A DNA stretch of 49,168 nt from Thermotogae bacterium (GTDB lineage Bacteria; Hydrothermota; Hydrothermia; LBFQ01): contig JAADCS010000154.1 in NCBI GenBank assembly GCA_013154295.1, positions 1 through 49,168 on the forward strand. The letters run 5' to 3'. Below are positions 1 through 7,295 of this stretch, one piece after another. The position numbers and the translations under genes were made by a program. Within the stretch, counting starts at the first letter, position 1, and each line of letters starts with the position of its first letter. The notes below the pieces were generated by a model, which saw only the letters and a list, made by a program, of their open reading frames with translations, made no database searches and was not told where the DNA came from.

Positions 1-265
<265 letters not shown>

Positions 266-313
266 TTCCCCGCGCTACCTACGCTGGTTGTCATACCTTA
301 GACGAAGCATAGA

Positions 314-342
314 ATAATGGTGGGAATACCCACATTTGTCAA
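314..342 (-). promoter_or_regulatory. 23S rRNA promoter (-35/-10)
   Basis: On the minus strand TTGACA (337-342) is followed after 17 nt by CATTAT (314-319). The mature 23S start lies about 50 nt downstream. The box pair and the downstream stretch GCTTCGTCTAAG-GTATGACAACC are repeated almost exactly at 1150-1232. A perfect -35 is unusual here, since most protein genes in the window show only a -10-like box. Confidence 0.8.
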
Positions 343-385
343 GTAGGTCTTCCCCCACTCCCTATCTCATACGGATGCACCGGGT

Positions 386-391
386 ATTATA
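386..391 (-). promoter_or_regulatory. possible second upstream -10 box for 23S
   Basis: TATAAT on the minus strand, about 120 nt upstream of the 23S 5' end and just downstream of the 423-1064 gene. No good -35 and no reading frame follows (the next ATG is closed after one codon), so a second rRNA promoter is the simplest reading. Weak evidence. Confidence 0.35.
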
Positions 392-422
392 AGGGGGAAA
401 GTAGGGTGTGTGTGAAAGGAGC

Positions 423-1064
423 TTATCTCACCAGCACCTTCTTAACCCTACTTCCAACCTTCACGAAGTAAAGGCCACGCCTTAGTCGCAGGACCTTCCT
501 ATCTTTTAATGTAAAGCGCGTAACCAACCGACCGGATACGTCCCATATCTTTACCTCGTTAGAGTCGCCGTTTGAATAAGAGGAGATCTCTATCCCTCCG
601 GGTACGGCTGAAACTTTAATATCCTCTGAAACTTCAATATCCCCCGCTTCCGCGCTATAGTCGGAGTGGGGACGTTTGGATCCACCTGTCGGTACTATAC
701 CGCTACTCCTACATCTGCACACGGGAGCACCGTTGGGGGTGCAACCGCATATCACTACACCGTAGCACGAGACGGAGCACGAACCTGCGCTGCATTGGGC
801 AGAGCAGCTGGACTGCTCATAGTTGGGAGTGGTTTTATCCCCCTTAGGTATAGGAAGACCGAACGGTGATGAGCGTTCCAACTCCTTAACGGTCTCGTCC
901 CACAGACGCAGTATTTCCTTCTCCTCCTCGGAGGGAGCCTGAAGGTTCAGAAGGGTATCGGGGAGGAGGTTGCTTAAATCTTCGCTCCTATGAGCGTAGG
1001 AATACCTATCCACATTTGCGGCACCGCCACTGTAAGCGGTCCCGACAACTATAATCCACAACAT
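423..1064 (-). CDS. secreted Cys-rich protein with type IX-like C-terminal sorting tail
   Basis: 213 aa, family not recognised. A short hydrophobic N-terminus (LWIIVVGTAYSGGAA) looks like a signal peptide. Residues ~85-118 hold eight cysteines in a compact CxxxC/CGC/CRC arrangement, suggesting disulfides or metal binding. The last ~70 residues (IKVSAVPGGIEISS ... VWDVSGR-type strands ... GLYFVKVG ... KKVLVR) match the pattern of Por/type IX sorting domains and resemble the tails of the 14338 and 21035 genes. The start is supported by GGAGGT six nt before the ATG. The promoter is a near copy of the 23S rRNA promoter, implying strong expression. Protein chemistry of the Cys region is unknown. 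Confidence 0.8.
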   Translation of the reverse strand: MLWIIVVGTAYSGGAANVDRYSYAHRSEDLSNLLPDTLLNLQAPSEEEKEILRLWDETVKELERSSPFGLPIPKGDKTTPNYEQSSCSAQCSAGSCSVSCYGVVICGCTPNGAPVCRCRSSGIVPTGGSKRPHSDYSAEAGDIEVSEDIKVSAVPGGIEISSYSNGDSNEVKIWDVSGRLVTRFTLKDRKVLRLRRGLYFVKVGSRVKKVLVR

Positions 1065-1070
1065 TGACCT

Positions 1071-1076
1071 ACCTCC
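1071..1076 (-). promoter_or_regulatory. Shine-Dalgarno site of the Cys-rich secreted protein
   Basis: GGAGGT, 6 nt before the ATG at 1064. It is one of only two clear Shine-Dalgarno sites at gene starts in the window; most first genes have a -10 box there instead. Confidence 0.8.
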
Positions 1077-1093
1077 TTCCCCTTCGCCTTTTA

Positions 1094-1125
1094 CCCTTCG
1101 GGTGAAGGGGTTAAGCCCCGAAGGG
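1094..1125 (-). promoter_or_regulatory. 5' leader hairpin
   Basis: The minus-strand leader of the 423-1064 gene can form CCCTTCGGG/CCCGAAGGG (9 bp) around a 14-nt loop that itself contains CCCC able to pair with the GGGG of the left arm. There is no U-run after it, so it is not a standard terminator. It could stabilise the mRNA or act as an attenuator. Confidence 0.45.
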
Positions 1126-1203
1126 CCATCACGCTATACCATTTTTGCCACCCCACTTTCCCACTCTACTCACGCCGGTTGTCATACTTAGACGAAGCAT
1201 GGA

Positions 1204-1232
1204 ATAATTGGGGATGTTTGGGTAAATGTCAA
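1204..1232 (-). promoter_or_regulatory. rRNA-type promoter of the Cys-rich secreted protein gene
   Basis: TTGACA (1227-1232), 17-nt spacer, AATTAT (1204-1209) on the minus strand, about 140 nt upstream of the ATG. From the -10 onward the sequence (ATGCTTCGTCTAAGTATGAC) copies the 23S promoter region with few changes, and looser similarity continues for roughly another 30 nt. The -35 sits directly after the stop codon of the preceding methyltransferase gene. Confidence 0.78.
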
Positions 1233-1236
1233 GTGG

Positions 1237-2070
1237 TCAGAGCACCCACCTAAAGCTCACGCGGGTAAAATCACCGTCCCATCGATAGTTGAGCGTGAAA
1301 ACATCCCCGACGCGAGGGGTCCAACCCAACGACCAATTGGTACAGGTGAAGGGGTCGCATAGGTCCCGTCCGTTGTGCTGTACTTTCATGTAAAAAAGGA
1401 GTAAATCCCCGTCCATACGGCCCACATCTATCTCTTTTGAAAGGTTCAACCCCCTACCAAATCTCCAGTTGGCGACCTCCACCTCCTCACTCTTTGGCTT
1501 ATCATCCAATGGTACAAGATCCGCCACAATCACCCCCTCCAGGGGACGCAGAACGTCGGGTTTTAAAAGAGGGTCGTTTAGACTTTCCGAATCTATACCC
1601 ATAACGACCAGGCTTCCACCGTTGGGTAGGACCAACCGGGGCCTGTAAGGCAGGTTGTCTAAAACGTATAGGGATTCGTCGTAGAGGAGGGGGCCATAGA
1701 AGTCGTGGATTATCACTCCCACTTCCTCCGGTGGAGAAAATTTGAGGGCATCCGCCTTTATCACCCTTACATTTTTGTATCCGCTTAGGCGCTCCTTTAG
1801 AAGCTGGTACATGTATGGGTTCCTCTCTACAGCATATACCTTGCGGGCACCCAGCTCAAGCGCCAGTGCGCTGAACTCCCCAAACCCGGCCCCAAGCTCA
1901 ACCACCACGGCCCCCTCTATGGATTTTTGGTGGCGCTCCAACAGGTCCGTCCAGACCTTTCGCCTGCTATCATCGTCGTATATGCCCAAAAAAGCTAAAT
2001 AGTCACTAAGAGCCTCATACCGCTTAAAAGGAATTTGGTTGAGAATCTCCAAAGTCAGGAGAGGGGGCAA
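1237..2070 (-). CDS. PRMT-like SAM-dependent methyltransferase
   Basis: 277 aa. Class I methyltransferase core: motif I VVVELGAGFGEFSALAL (residues ~55-72), the acidic end of strand 2 in KVYAVERN, and a later VIIHDFYGPLLYDESLYVLD. That last segment resembles the double-E loop of protein arginine methyltransferases, with Asp replacing the first Glu. The C-terminal ~60 residues (TNWSLGWTPRVGDVFTLNY) resemble the PRMT beta-barrel. Last gene of the ribE operon, 15 nt after the DJ-1 stop. The reported TTG start lies inside a G/C hairpin, so a later start is possible. Substrate unknown; arginine methylation is inference. Confidence 0.72.
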   Translation of the reverse strand: MPPLLTLEILNQIPFKRYEALSDYLAFLGIYDDDSRRKVWTDLLERHQKSIEGAVVVELGAGFGEFSALALELGARKVYAVERNPYMYQLLKERLSGYKNVRVIKADALKFSPPEEVGVIIHDFYGPLLYDESLYVLDNLPYRPRLVLPNGGSLVVMGIDSESLNDPLLKPDVLRPLEGVIVADLVPLDDKPKSEEVEVANWRFGRGLNLSKEIDVGRMDGDLLLFYMKVQHNGRDLCDPFTCTNWSLGWTPRVGDVFTLNYRWDGDFTRVSFRWVL

Positions 2071-2078
2071 AGCCCCCC
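2063..2078 (-). promoter_or_regulatory. G6/C6 hairpin between DJ-1 and methyltransferase genes
   Basis: Minus strand GGGGGC-TTT-GCCCCC immediately after the DJ-1 stop codon. The putative TTG start of the methyltransferase lies in its loop. No U-tract follows. It could reduce read-through or translation of the last gene, or mean that the real methyltransferase start lies farther in. Confidence 0.45.
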
Positions 2079-2085
2079 GTAGGCC

Positions 2086-2670
2086 TTACCTTTCAACGAA
2101 GTCTACACCCAAAAGCTTTATGAACTCGCGCATCCACTTGGGATGGGCAGGCCAGGCCGGTGCGGTCACCAGGTTACTGTCAACTACAGCATCGTCCATG
2201 CGTACCTCCAGGTACTCGCCGCCAGCGTTTATCACGTCGGGTGAAACGGCGGGATAGCAGGTGAGTTTTTTACCCTTCAGAGCACCGGGTATGGAAGCGA
2301 GAACTAAGGGACCGTGACATATAGCAGCTATGGGTTTGTTAGCATCTACAAAATGCTTCACTATCTCGCGCACACGAGGGTTGAGGCGGATGTATTCGGG
2401 GGCACGGCCTCCGGGTAGGACCAAGCCGTCGTACTCTTCAGGATTTACTTCGTCAAAGTCCTTAGTGAGAGTGAAGTAGTGGCCAGGCTTTTCGCTGTAG
2501 GTTTGCTCGCCGGTAAAATCATGTATGGCCGTTATAACGCGCTCTCCTGCCTTTTTATCAGGGCAGACAGCATCGACCTTTACCCCCACCATCAGAAGCA
2601 TTTGAAAGGGGACCATAGTTTCATAGTCCTCCGCATAATCTCCAGCTATCAAAAGTACCTTCTTTGCCAT
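2086..2670 (-). CDS. DJ-1/PfpI family protein from an internal start (alternative product)
   Basis: 194 aa, in frame inside the longer ORF. It begins [17 protein letters not shown], the normal N-terminus of PfpI/DJ-1 proteins, and has the nucleophile elbow [11 protein letters not shown], the [13 protein letters not shown] segment and a C-terminal [21 protein letters not shown] lies 9 nt before this ATG, the same arrangement seen at other starts in the window. Family members include glyoxalase III-type deglycases, chaperones and peptidases; which applies here cannot be told. Confidence 0.65.
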   Translation of the reverse strand: MAKKVLLIAGDYAEDYETMVPFQMLLMVGVKVDAVCPDKKAGERVITAIHDFTGEQTYSEKPGHYFTLTKDFDEVNPEEYDGLVLPGGRAPEYIRLNPRVREIVKHFVDANKPIAAICHGPLVLASIPGALKGKKLTCYPAVSPDVINAGGEYLEVRMDDAVVDSNLVTAPAWPAHPKWMREFIKLLGVDFVER

Positions 2671-3264
2671 GGTACCTTTATTATAAGGGTGTAACAGGGA
2701 TCTGGCTGCCTCATTGCGGGCTGTCCTCTTATTTCTGCCGTAACCTTCGCTTATTAGGACTCCATTGTTGTAAATCTTGGCATGAAACCTACCATTGTGT
2801 CGTCTGTACTTTACCGTTAACCGTCCTTTGTACCTCCTCCAAAGTTCCTGCCAGTAGTTCTTGAAGTTGGGGTAGGTACGCTCCAGTATGGGTAGGATTT
2901 CCTCGTTTAAGGCGTTAAAGATGACCTTCAAGGGGAAGTGGAGGTAGAGAATCCCCAGAAGGGCTTCAAACATACTCGCGTAGGAGTATTCGGAAATTTC
3001 CGCTGTTTCAAGCCATGCCTCTATCCCCAATTCCTTTACTACGAAATAGAGGGCACGGTTGCTTTTGTATTCTGAGGCTAAGCTGCTTATCTCCTCTTCG
3101 TCTAATCCTCTTTCAAAGAGGAATGAGACCACCCAAAGGTTCAAAAGGGCGTCTCCCAACGTAGCCAGACGAAAGAAGTGGGGGTTTCCCATACTGGTGT
3201 GAACTGTTGCTTTTCTACGAAGATCCTTTGGTAGAGCACGAAGTAACTTGAGGAACTTTCCCAT
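2086..3264 (-). CDS. degenerate RNase III-like/dsRBD protein fused in frame to a DJ-1/PfpI domain
   Basis: One open frame of ~392 aa. Residues ~1-130 resemble an RNase III domain ([33 protein letters not shown]). Several catalytic positions are changed: RLEFLGD has become RLATLGD and the Asp of the second acidic motif is Ser. The GD and FE acidic residues remain. Residues ~140-192 look like a dsRNA-binding domain ([20 protein letters not shown]). After HPYNKGT comes a complete DJ-1/PfpI domain with nucleophile Cys in AICHGPL. The ATG at 3264 overlaps the GT2 stop (TGATG); a TTG sits at 3267. An internal promoter and ATG suggest the DJ-1 part is also made alone. Fusion function unknown. Confidence 0.7.
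   Translation of the reverse strand: MGKFLKLLRALPKDLRRKATVHTSMGNPHFFRLATLGDALLNLWVVSFLFERGLDEEEISSLASEYKSNRALYFVVKELGIEAWLETAEISEYSYASMFEALLGILYLHFPLKVIFNALNEEILPILERTYPNFKNYWQELWRRYKGRLTVKYRRHNGRFHAKIYNNGVLISEGYGRNKRTARNEAARSLLHPYNKGTMAKKVLLIAGDYAEDYETMVPFQMLLMVGVKVDAVCPDKKAGERVITAIHDFTGEQTYSEKPGHYFTLTKDFDEVNPEEYDGLVLPGGRAPEYIRLNPRVREIVKHFVDANKPIAAICHGPLVLASIPGALKGKKLTCYPAVSPDVINAGGEYLEVRMDDAVVDSNLVTAPAWPAHPKWMREFIKLLGVDFVER
2680..2685 (-). promoter_or_regulatory. internal leaderless-type -10 box for the DJ-1 domain
   Basis: TATAAT on the minus strand, 9 nt before the ATG at 2670, inside the coding frame of the RNase III-like part (codons Tyr-Asn). Confidence 0.6.
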
Positions 3265-4256
3265 CAATACTGAGTTTCCGTTCTATCCCCCCTCTCCTTA
3301 AGTTCCATCCAGAGCGCCGCGAAGTAGCCCTTTAAGTTCTCAAAGGTTTGGGCCAGATCCTCAAAGAAGGCCTCGGCCTGTTCCTGATTGGTTTCTTTGG
3401 GGCGGTTGTATACGTTGGCTACGTTGAGGTTATAGAGGGGTGTGAGGGTATCTAGTACCTCAGAACGTCGGTCAGGCATACTGTAGAAGGTTTTGGCATA
3501 GTGATACACGGTGCGGGCCCAAGTTTCGGATGGTATCACGAACTTTTCAGGGTTCTCTTCGTGATAGAGATCCTTATACACGGTGAAATCTACAGGTGGT
3601 AGTATGTTCTTCCATAGGACGTTGAAGCTTTTGTATATCCATACATCTATGTCGGATCGGGCTACATCCGTTTTCCAGACTCCCTGGCGCACGTAATGAT
3701 GTGACAGAGGAGCTGACACACCGAAGTCTCCACCTATGGGCTGGCGTATCCGCTTGCCGAATAGAGCGCGTGTTAGAGGATAGACTACGCCGTTGGTTAT
3801 AGTGCCATCGTACTTGTAGCGATTGTAATAGGAGGTTACCTCGAAGATGGGTAAGAGGATGTTTCTTATCCACTTCGGTGTTATGGAGCGTAGATCGGCA
3901 TCAAATAGAGCTATAGCCTTGGCTCTGAGAAAGCGAGCAGCCTCAAAGACGGACCTGAGAGCGGAACCTTTTCCTGGCAATTCCCGGTATATAGCTACTA
4001 TCTTTTCGTGTCCGTAATCTGACAGGTCTAAGGATCGGGCCACCTCTCTGGTGTCATCGGTCGATCCACCGTTGGATACGAATATGAGACTTCTTTTTTC
4101 GGGGAAGTGCATGTATAGGCCTTGACACACCGTTTCTATGACCTTCCGTACAGTGTCGGTACTCATATAGGTAGGTATGCCCACCACTATGTCCACTTCG
4201 CCTAAAAGTTCAAGTTTTCTTATAGTGGGCTGCCTCAAAGCTGTTAAAAATCCCAT
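3264..4256 (-). CDS. GT2-family glycosyltransferase, possibly glucosyl/mannosyl-glycerate forming
   Basis: 330 aa, no membrane segment. GT-A fold signs: [20 protein letters not shown] at the N-terminus, [28 protein letters not shown], and the metal-binding [15 protein letters not shown]. Further on [15 protein letters not shown] and a [11 protein letters not shown] stretch resemble mannosylglycerate and glucosyl-3-phosphoglycerate synthases. The start overlaps the end of glycerate 2-kinase by 13 nt with GGGAG before the ATG. Pairing with a glycerate kinase suggests a compatible-solute branch such as mannosyl- or glucosylglycerate; acceptor and donor are inferred, not shown. Confidence 0.75.
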   Translation of the reverse strand: MGFLTALRQPTIRKLELLGEVDIVVGIPTYMSTDTVRKVIETVCQGLYMHFPEKRSLIFVSNGGSTDDTREVARSLDLSDYGHEKIVAIYRELPGKGSALRSVFEAARFLRAKAIALFDADLRSITPKWIRNILLPIFEVTSYYNRYKYDGTITNGVVYPLTRALFGKRIRQPIGGDFGVSAPLSHHYVRQGVWKTDVARSDIDVWIYKSFNVLWKNILPPVDFTVYKDLYHEENPEKFVIPSETWARTVYHYAKTFYSMPDRRSEVLDTLTPLYNLNVANVYNRPKETNQEQAEAFFEDLAQTFENLKGYFAALWMELKERGDRTETQY

Positions 4257-5557
4257 CTTCTCCCTTCTACGTACAAAAGCACTACATCGGCCACGTTCGT
4301 TCCCGTAGGCCCGGTTATAAGGAGTGTGCCGTATCGCCTATGGAAGTTATAGGAGTCGTTTCTCCTTAGGTACTTCCGCATCTCTTTCCTATCCATGTGT
4401 TTCAGATCCTCATTCCCTACAACCGCCCCGGCAGCATCCGTAGACCCATCTATACCATCCGTTCCTGCACTTAGAAGGAGTATCTTAGCGTCCCCTTCCA
4501 TCTCCAGAAGGAAGGCTAGAGCCAGTTCTTGGTTCCGCCCTCCTATGCCTTCTCCTTTTACGCTTACGGTGGTTTCTCCGCCAAACAGAAGTAGAATGGG
4601 AGGAGAGAAGGGTTCTCTACGAAAGGCCACATGTCGGGCCATGGCGTGGAGGACCTTGGCGACCTCTCTGGCTTCACCCCGAAGGGTATCCGTTATTATA
4701 CGCACTCTAAGACCCATGCGCCTGGCCGAATCTCTGACAGACAGGAGAAACCTCCGGTTGTTGCCGATTATTATATGCCTTATGCGACGGGGCATCTCCT
4801 TGAGGGTTTCGGGAATTTGACCCTCCATACCCGCTTCTATAACGCCACGCACGTTCGCTGGCACTCTATCCCAAAGACCGTACTCCCTAAGGAGGGTGTA
4901 GGCGTCGGTGTAGGTGGAGGGATCAGGGTAGAAGGGGCCGGAGCCGATAGAGGAGAGATCATCTCCCACTACGTCGGACAGGACCAGAACGTACCCTTTT
5001 GCCTCCGTTATCTGGGAGAGACGCCCCCCCTTAACGAGGGATAGGTGTTTGCGTACCACGTTCAACTCCTCTATGGGCATGCCGGATTTAAGGAGTAAAT
5101 CTGTTGTCACAGCTAACTCCTCCAAAGTCAGTGGAGGTATGGGCTTTTCAAGAAGGGCCGATGTTCCCCCCGAAAGCAAGAATATGAAACGATCTTCCCT
5201 GCTCAAGGAGGCCAAATAGTTCAGGACCTCTTCGGTGGCCCTAAGGTTCTCCTGCGAAGGAAGGGGATGGGTGCCAGTTAGAAATTTTATTCGTTTACTT
5301 ACGGGTGTTTCCTCTCCCTTCGGCCCTAAGACCACACCCCCTAAAATCCGGTCCCGTAGCGTTCTCTCGGTCTCTGCTGCCATCCGGAAGGCGGCCTTGC
5401 CACTGCCCAAGACGTGGACGCCTCCCCTAAAACGGAACCGGACTACTTTAACGAACGGCCCGAAGATCCGTAGGTTTTCGCGAATCAGATTTTCGGGGGA
5501 TACGGTCTCGATACCTCGTAGAAAGAGCTCTATTAGAGTCTCCTTCGTAACGATCAT
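4244..5557 (-). CDS. glycerate 2-kinase (MOFRL family)
   Basis: 437 aa, typical family length. N-terminal GckA domain: VHVLGSGKAAFRMA, then GTHPLPSQENLRAT, LLSGGTSALLEKP, LNVVRKHLSLVKGGRL, LVLSDVVGDDLSSIGSGPF. C-terminal MOFRL domain: LLLFGGETTVSVKG-GIGGRNQELALAF and SAGTDGIDGSTDAAGA. Phosphorylates D-glycerate at C2 using ATP and is cytoplasmic. Its start overlaps the preceding small membrane gene by 4 nt and its end overlaps the GT2 gene, so expression is coupled. Besides serine/glyoxylate metabolism, it could serve turnover of a glycosylglycerate solute. Confidence 0.93.
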   Translation of the reverse strand: MIVTKETLIELFLRGIETVSPENLIRENLRIFGPFVKVVRFRFRGGVHVLGSGKAAFRMAAETERTLRDRILGGVVLGPKGEETPVSKRIKFLTGTHPLPSQENLRATEEVLNYLASLSREDRFIFLLSGGTSALLEKPIPPLTLEELAVTTDLLLKSGMPIEELNVVRKHLSLVKGGRLSQITEAKGYVLVLSDVVGDDLSSIGSGPFYPDPSTYTDAYTLLREYGLWDRVPANVRGVIEAGMEGQIPETLKEMPRRIRHIIIGNNRRFLLSVRDSARRMGLRVRIITDTLRGEAREVAKVLHAMARHVAFRREPFSPPILLLFGGETTVSVKGEGIGGRNQELALAFLLEMEGDAKILLLSAGTDGIDGSTDAAGAVVGNEDLKHMDRKEMRKYLRRNDSYNFHRRYGTLLITGPTGTNVADVVLLYVEGRRWDF

Positions 5558-5766
5558 CCCAATTCTCTCATCAGGTAGGAAATTATAGCCACTGCGCTGC
5601 TCACATAACCGACCAGGGTCCAGATACCTAACTCTTTGCGCTTTAAAGTAGATATGATAACATAGACGACTATCGGTGATCCAGCCCAGATCAAACTACC
5701 CAACTTAAAACCTAAAAGGGAGAGGAGTATTCCCAAAAGGACCAGAAAGAGAGGTAGGCGACTCAT
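5554..5766 (-). CDS. small inner-membrane protein
   Basis: 70 aa, mostly hydrophobic, with probably two or three membrane helices (residues ~4-22, ~27-40 and ~48-66) and a basic KRKE loop between the last two. No family recognised. Its ATG overlaps the ribE stop (ATGA) and its own stop overlaps the glycerate kinase start, so it is translated as part of the operon. Function unknown. Confidence 0.7.
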   Translation of the reverse strand: MSRLPLFLVLLGILLSLLGFKLGSLIWAGSPIVVYVIISTLKRKELGIWTLVGYVSSAVAIISYLMRELG

Positions 5767-6359
5767 CTTAGAAACTCCATGAGACGCTCAACGTAGCGCG
5801 CCACCACGTCTACCTCAAAGTTCAAAGGATCACCCTCACCGCGCAAACCGAGGGCTGTTATCTTGAGCGTATGGGGTATGAGACGAACGGTGAAACGAAA
5901 ATCGGAGACGCTATTTACAGTCAAACTGGTCCCGTCCAAAGCAACTGATCCCTTGGGAGCTACGTATTTGGCGAGTCCCGAGGGAACCTCTAGCGTCCAT
6001 TCAAGCCCTTCTTCTCCCAAGTCTTTTACGGACACCAATCGGGCGACCCCATCCACGTGGCCCAAGACAATGTGACCGTCTATACGGTCGCCTATCTTCA
6101 AAGCTCTCTCGTAGTTACTAATGTACCCCGGAATGAGAACTTGAGAGAATTTGGTACGGCGTAAAGTTTCATCCGATAGATAGAACAGAGCAGCTTCTTC
6201 CAAGATCTCTTCCACCGTCAAGCACGCACCGTCCAGGGCCACGGATTGACCAACCTCCAATTCCACCCCCTCTGGAAAACGCCAAACCACCCTTTTACCC
6301 CTGTCTACAGGTATAACTTCCTCTATCCTAGCCCTACCTTCAACTATACCGGAGAACAC
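5763..6359 (-). CDS. ribE: riboflavin synthase, alpha chain
   Basis: 198 aa, two tandem lumazine-binding barrels. The first starts MFSGIVEGRARIEEV and contains VALDGACLTVEE; the second starts GHIVLGHVDGVARLV and contains VALDGTSLTVNSV with a LIPHTLKITALG end. It dismutates two 6,7-dimethyl-8-ribityllumazine molecules to riboflavin. The start is GTG with TAAAAT 8 nt upstream, so no room exists for an FMN riboswitch between promoter and start. Other rib genes are not in the window. First gene of the six-gene minus-strand operon. Confidence 0.96.
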   Translation of the reverse strand: MFSGIVEGRARIEEVIPVDRGKRVVWRFPEGVELEVGQSVALDGACLTVEEILEEAALFYLSDETLRRTKFSQVLIPGYISNYERALKIGDRIDGHIVLGHVDGVARLVSVKDLGEEGLEWTLEVPSGLAKYVAPKGSVALDGTSLTVNSVSDFRFTVRLIPHTLKITALGLRGEGDPLNFEVDVVARYVERLMEFLR

Positions 6360-6367
6360 CGCCAGTT

Positions 6368-6373
6368 ATTTTA
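6368..6373 (-). promoter_or_regulatory. -10 box before ribE (leaderless)
   Basis: TAAAAT, 8 nt before the GTG start at 6359. Confidence 0.7.
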
Positions 6374-6384
6374 TGGAGGAAACT

Positions 6385-7245
6385 CTACTCGTACTTGTAA
6401 AAACCCTCTCCGGTCTTCCTTCCGAGCTTTCCAGCTTCGACCATCTTGACCAGAAGCGGACAGGGTCTGTACTTGGGATCCTTAAAGTCGTTGTAGAGGA
6501 CCAGAAGGATGTTCAAAACGACGTCCAGACCTATGAAGTCGGCCAAGGTTAAGGGACCCATGGGATGGTTCATGCCCAGTTTCATCACCGTGTCTATGGC
6601 CTCTTTGGAGGCTATACCCTCATAGAGGGCCCAAATTGCCTCGTTTATCATGGGCATGAGGACCCGGTTAGATATGAAACCGGGATAGTCTTTGACTTCA
6701 ACCGGGGTTTTACCCAGCTTCTTGGCCAACTCTATTACCAACTCGGCCGTCTCGTCGGAAGTGGCGTAGCCACGTACCACCTCAACCAGCTTCATGACCG
6801 GAACGGGGTTAAAAAAGTGCATGCCAGCGAAGAGATGGGGGCGGCCGGAGTAGGAGGCTAGACGGGTTATGGATATGGAAGAGGTGTTGGAAGTTAAGAC
6901 AACTTCAGGACGGGTTATACTACCCAGTTTGGTGAAGATCTCCCTCTTTACCTCTTCGTCCTCAAAAACGGCCTCCACTACGAAATCCACGTCGGCAAAG
7001 TCCTCAAGGTTGGTCGTGGTGGTTATGCGGGATAGAACCTTGGGTATATCTTCATCAGAAATTGTACCCTTTTTAGCTTGACGACCTAAATTTTTCTTTA
7101 TGGTCTCAAGGGCCTTGGTTAGATACCCTTCAGATACGTCGGCCAACTTGACGTTGTAGCCAGCGAGGGCGAAGACGTGGGCTATACCGTTGCCCATAGT
7201 TCCGGCACCTACAACACCAACTTTCTTTACATCTTCCAATTTCAT
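6385..7245 (-). CDS. hbd: 3-hydroxybutyryl-CoA dehydrogenase
   Basis: 286 aa, full length for the short-chain family. Rossmann motif [20 protein letters not shown] at the N-terminus with an acidic strand end (LADVSE), the catalytic-region stretches [14 protein letters not shown] and [17 protein letters not shown], and C-terminal [21 protein letters not shown] plus [16 protein letters not shown] and GEGFYKYE. It reduces acetoacetyl-CoA to 3-hydroxybutyryl-CoA or works in reverse with NAD(P). It appears monocistronic. No crotonase or thiolase is adjacent, so its direction and pathway cannot be told from context. Confidence 0.94.
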   Translation of the reverse strand: MKLEDVKKVGVVGAGTMGNGIAHVFALAGYNVKLADVSEGYLTKALETIKKNLGRQAKKGTISDEDIPKVLSRITTTTNLEDFADVDFVVEAVFEDEEVKREIFTKLGSITRPEVVLTSNTSSISITRLASYSGRPHLFAGMHFFNPVPVMKLVEVVRGYATSDETAELVIELAKKLGKTPVEVKDYPGFISNRVLMPMINEAIWALYEGIASKEAIDTVMKLGMNHPMGPLTLADFIGLDVVLNILLVLYNDFKDPKYRPCPLLVKMVEAGKLGRKTGEGFYKYE

Positions 7246-7254
7246 AGGGAGAGG

Positions 7255-7260
7255 ATTATA
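7255..7260 (-). promoter_or_regulatory. -10 box before hbd (leaderless)
   Basis: TATAAT, 9 nt before the ATG at 7245. Confidence 0.75.
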
Positions 7261-7295
7261 GGAGCGACGGATGGACCGGGGGATGCTTTTAACGA

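Noticed and set aside
6360-6384. FMN riboswitch before ribE
   Set aside because: The promoter box lies 8 nt before the GTG, and hbd ends 25 nt upstream; no RFN element fits.
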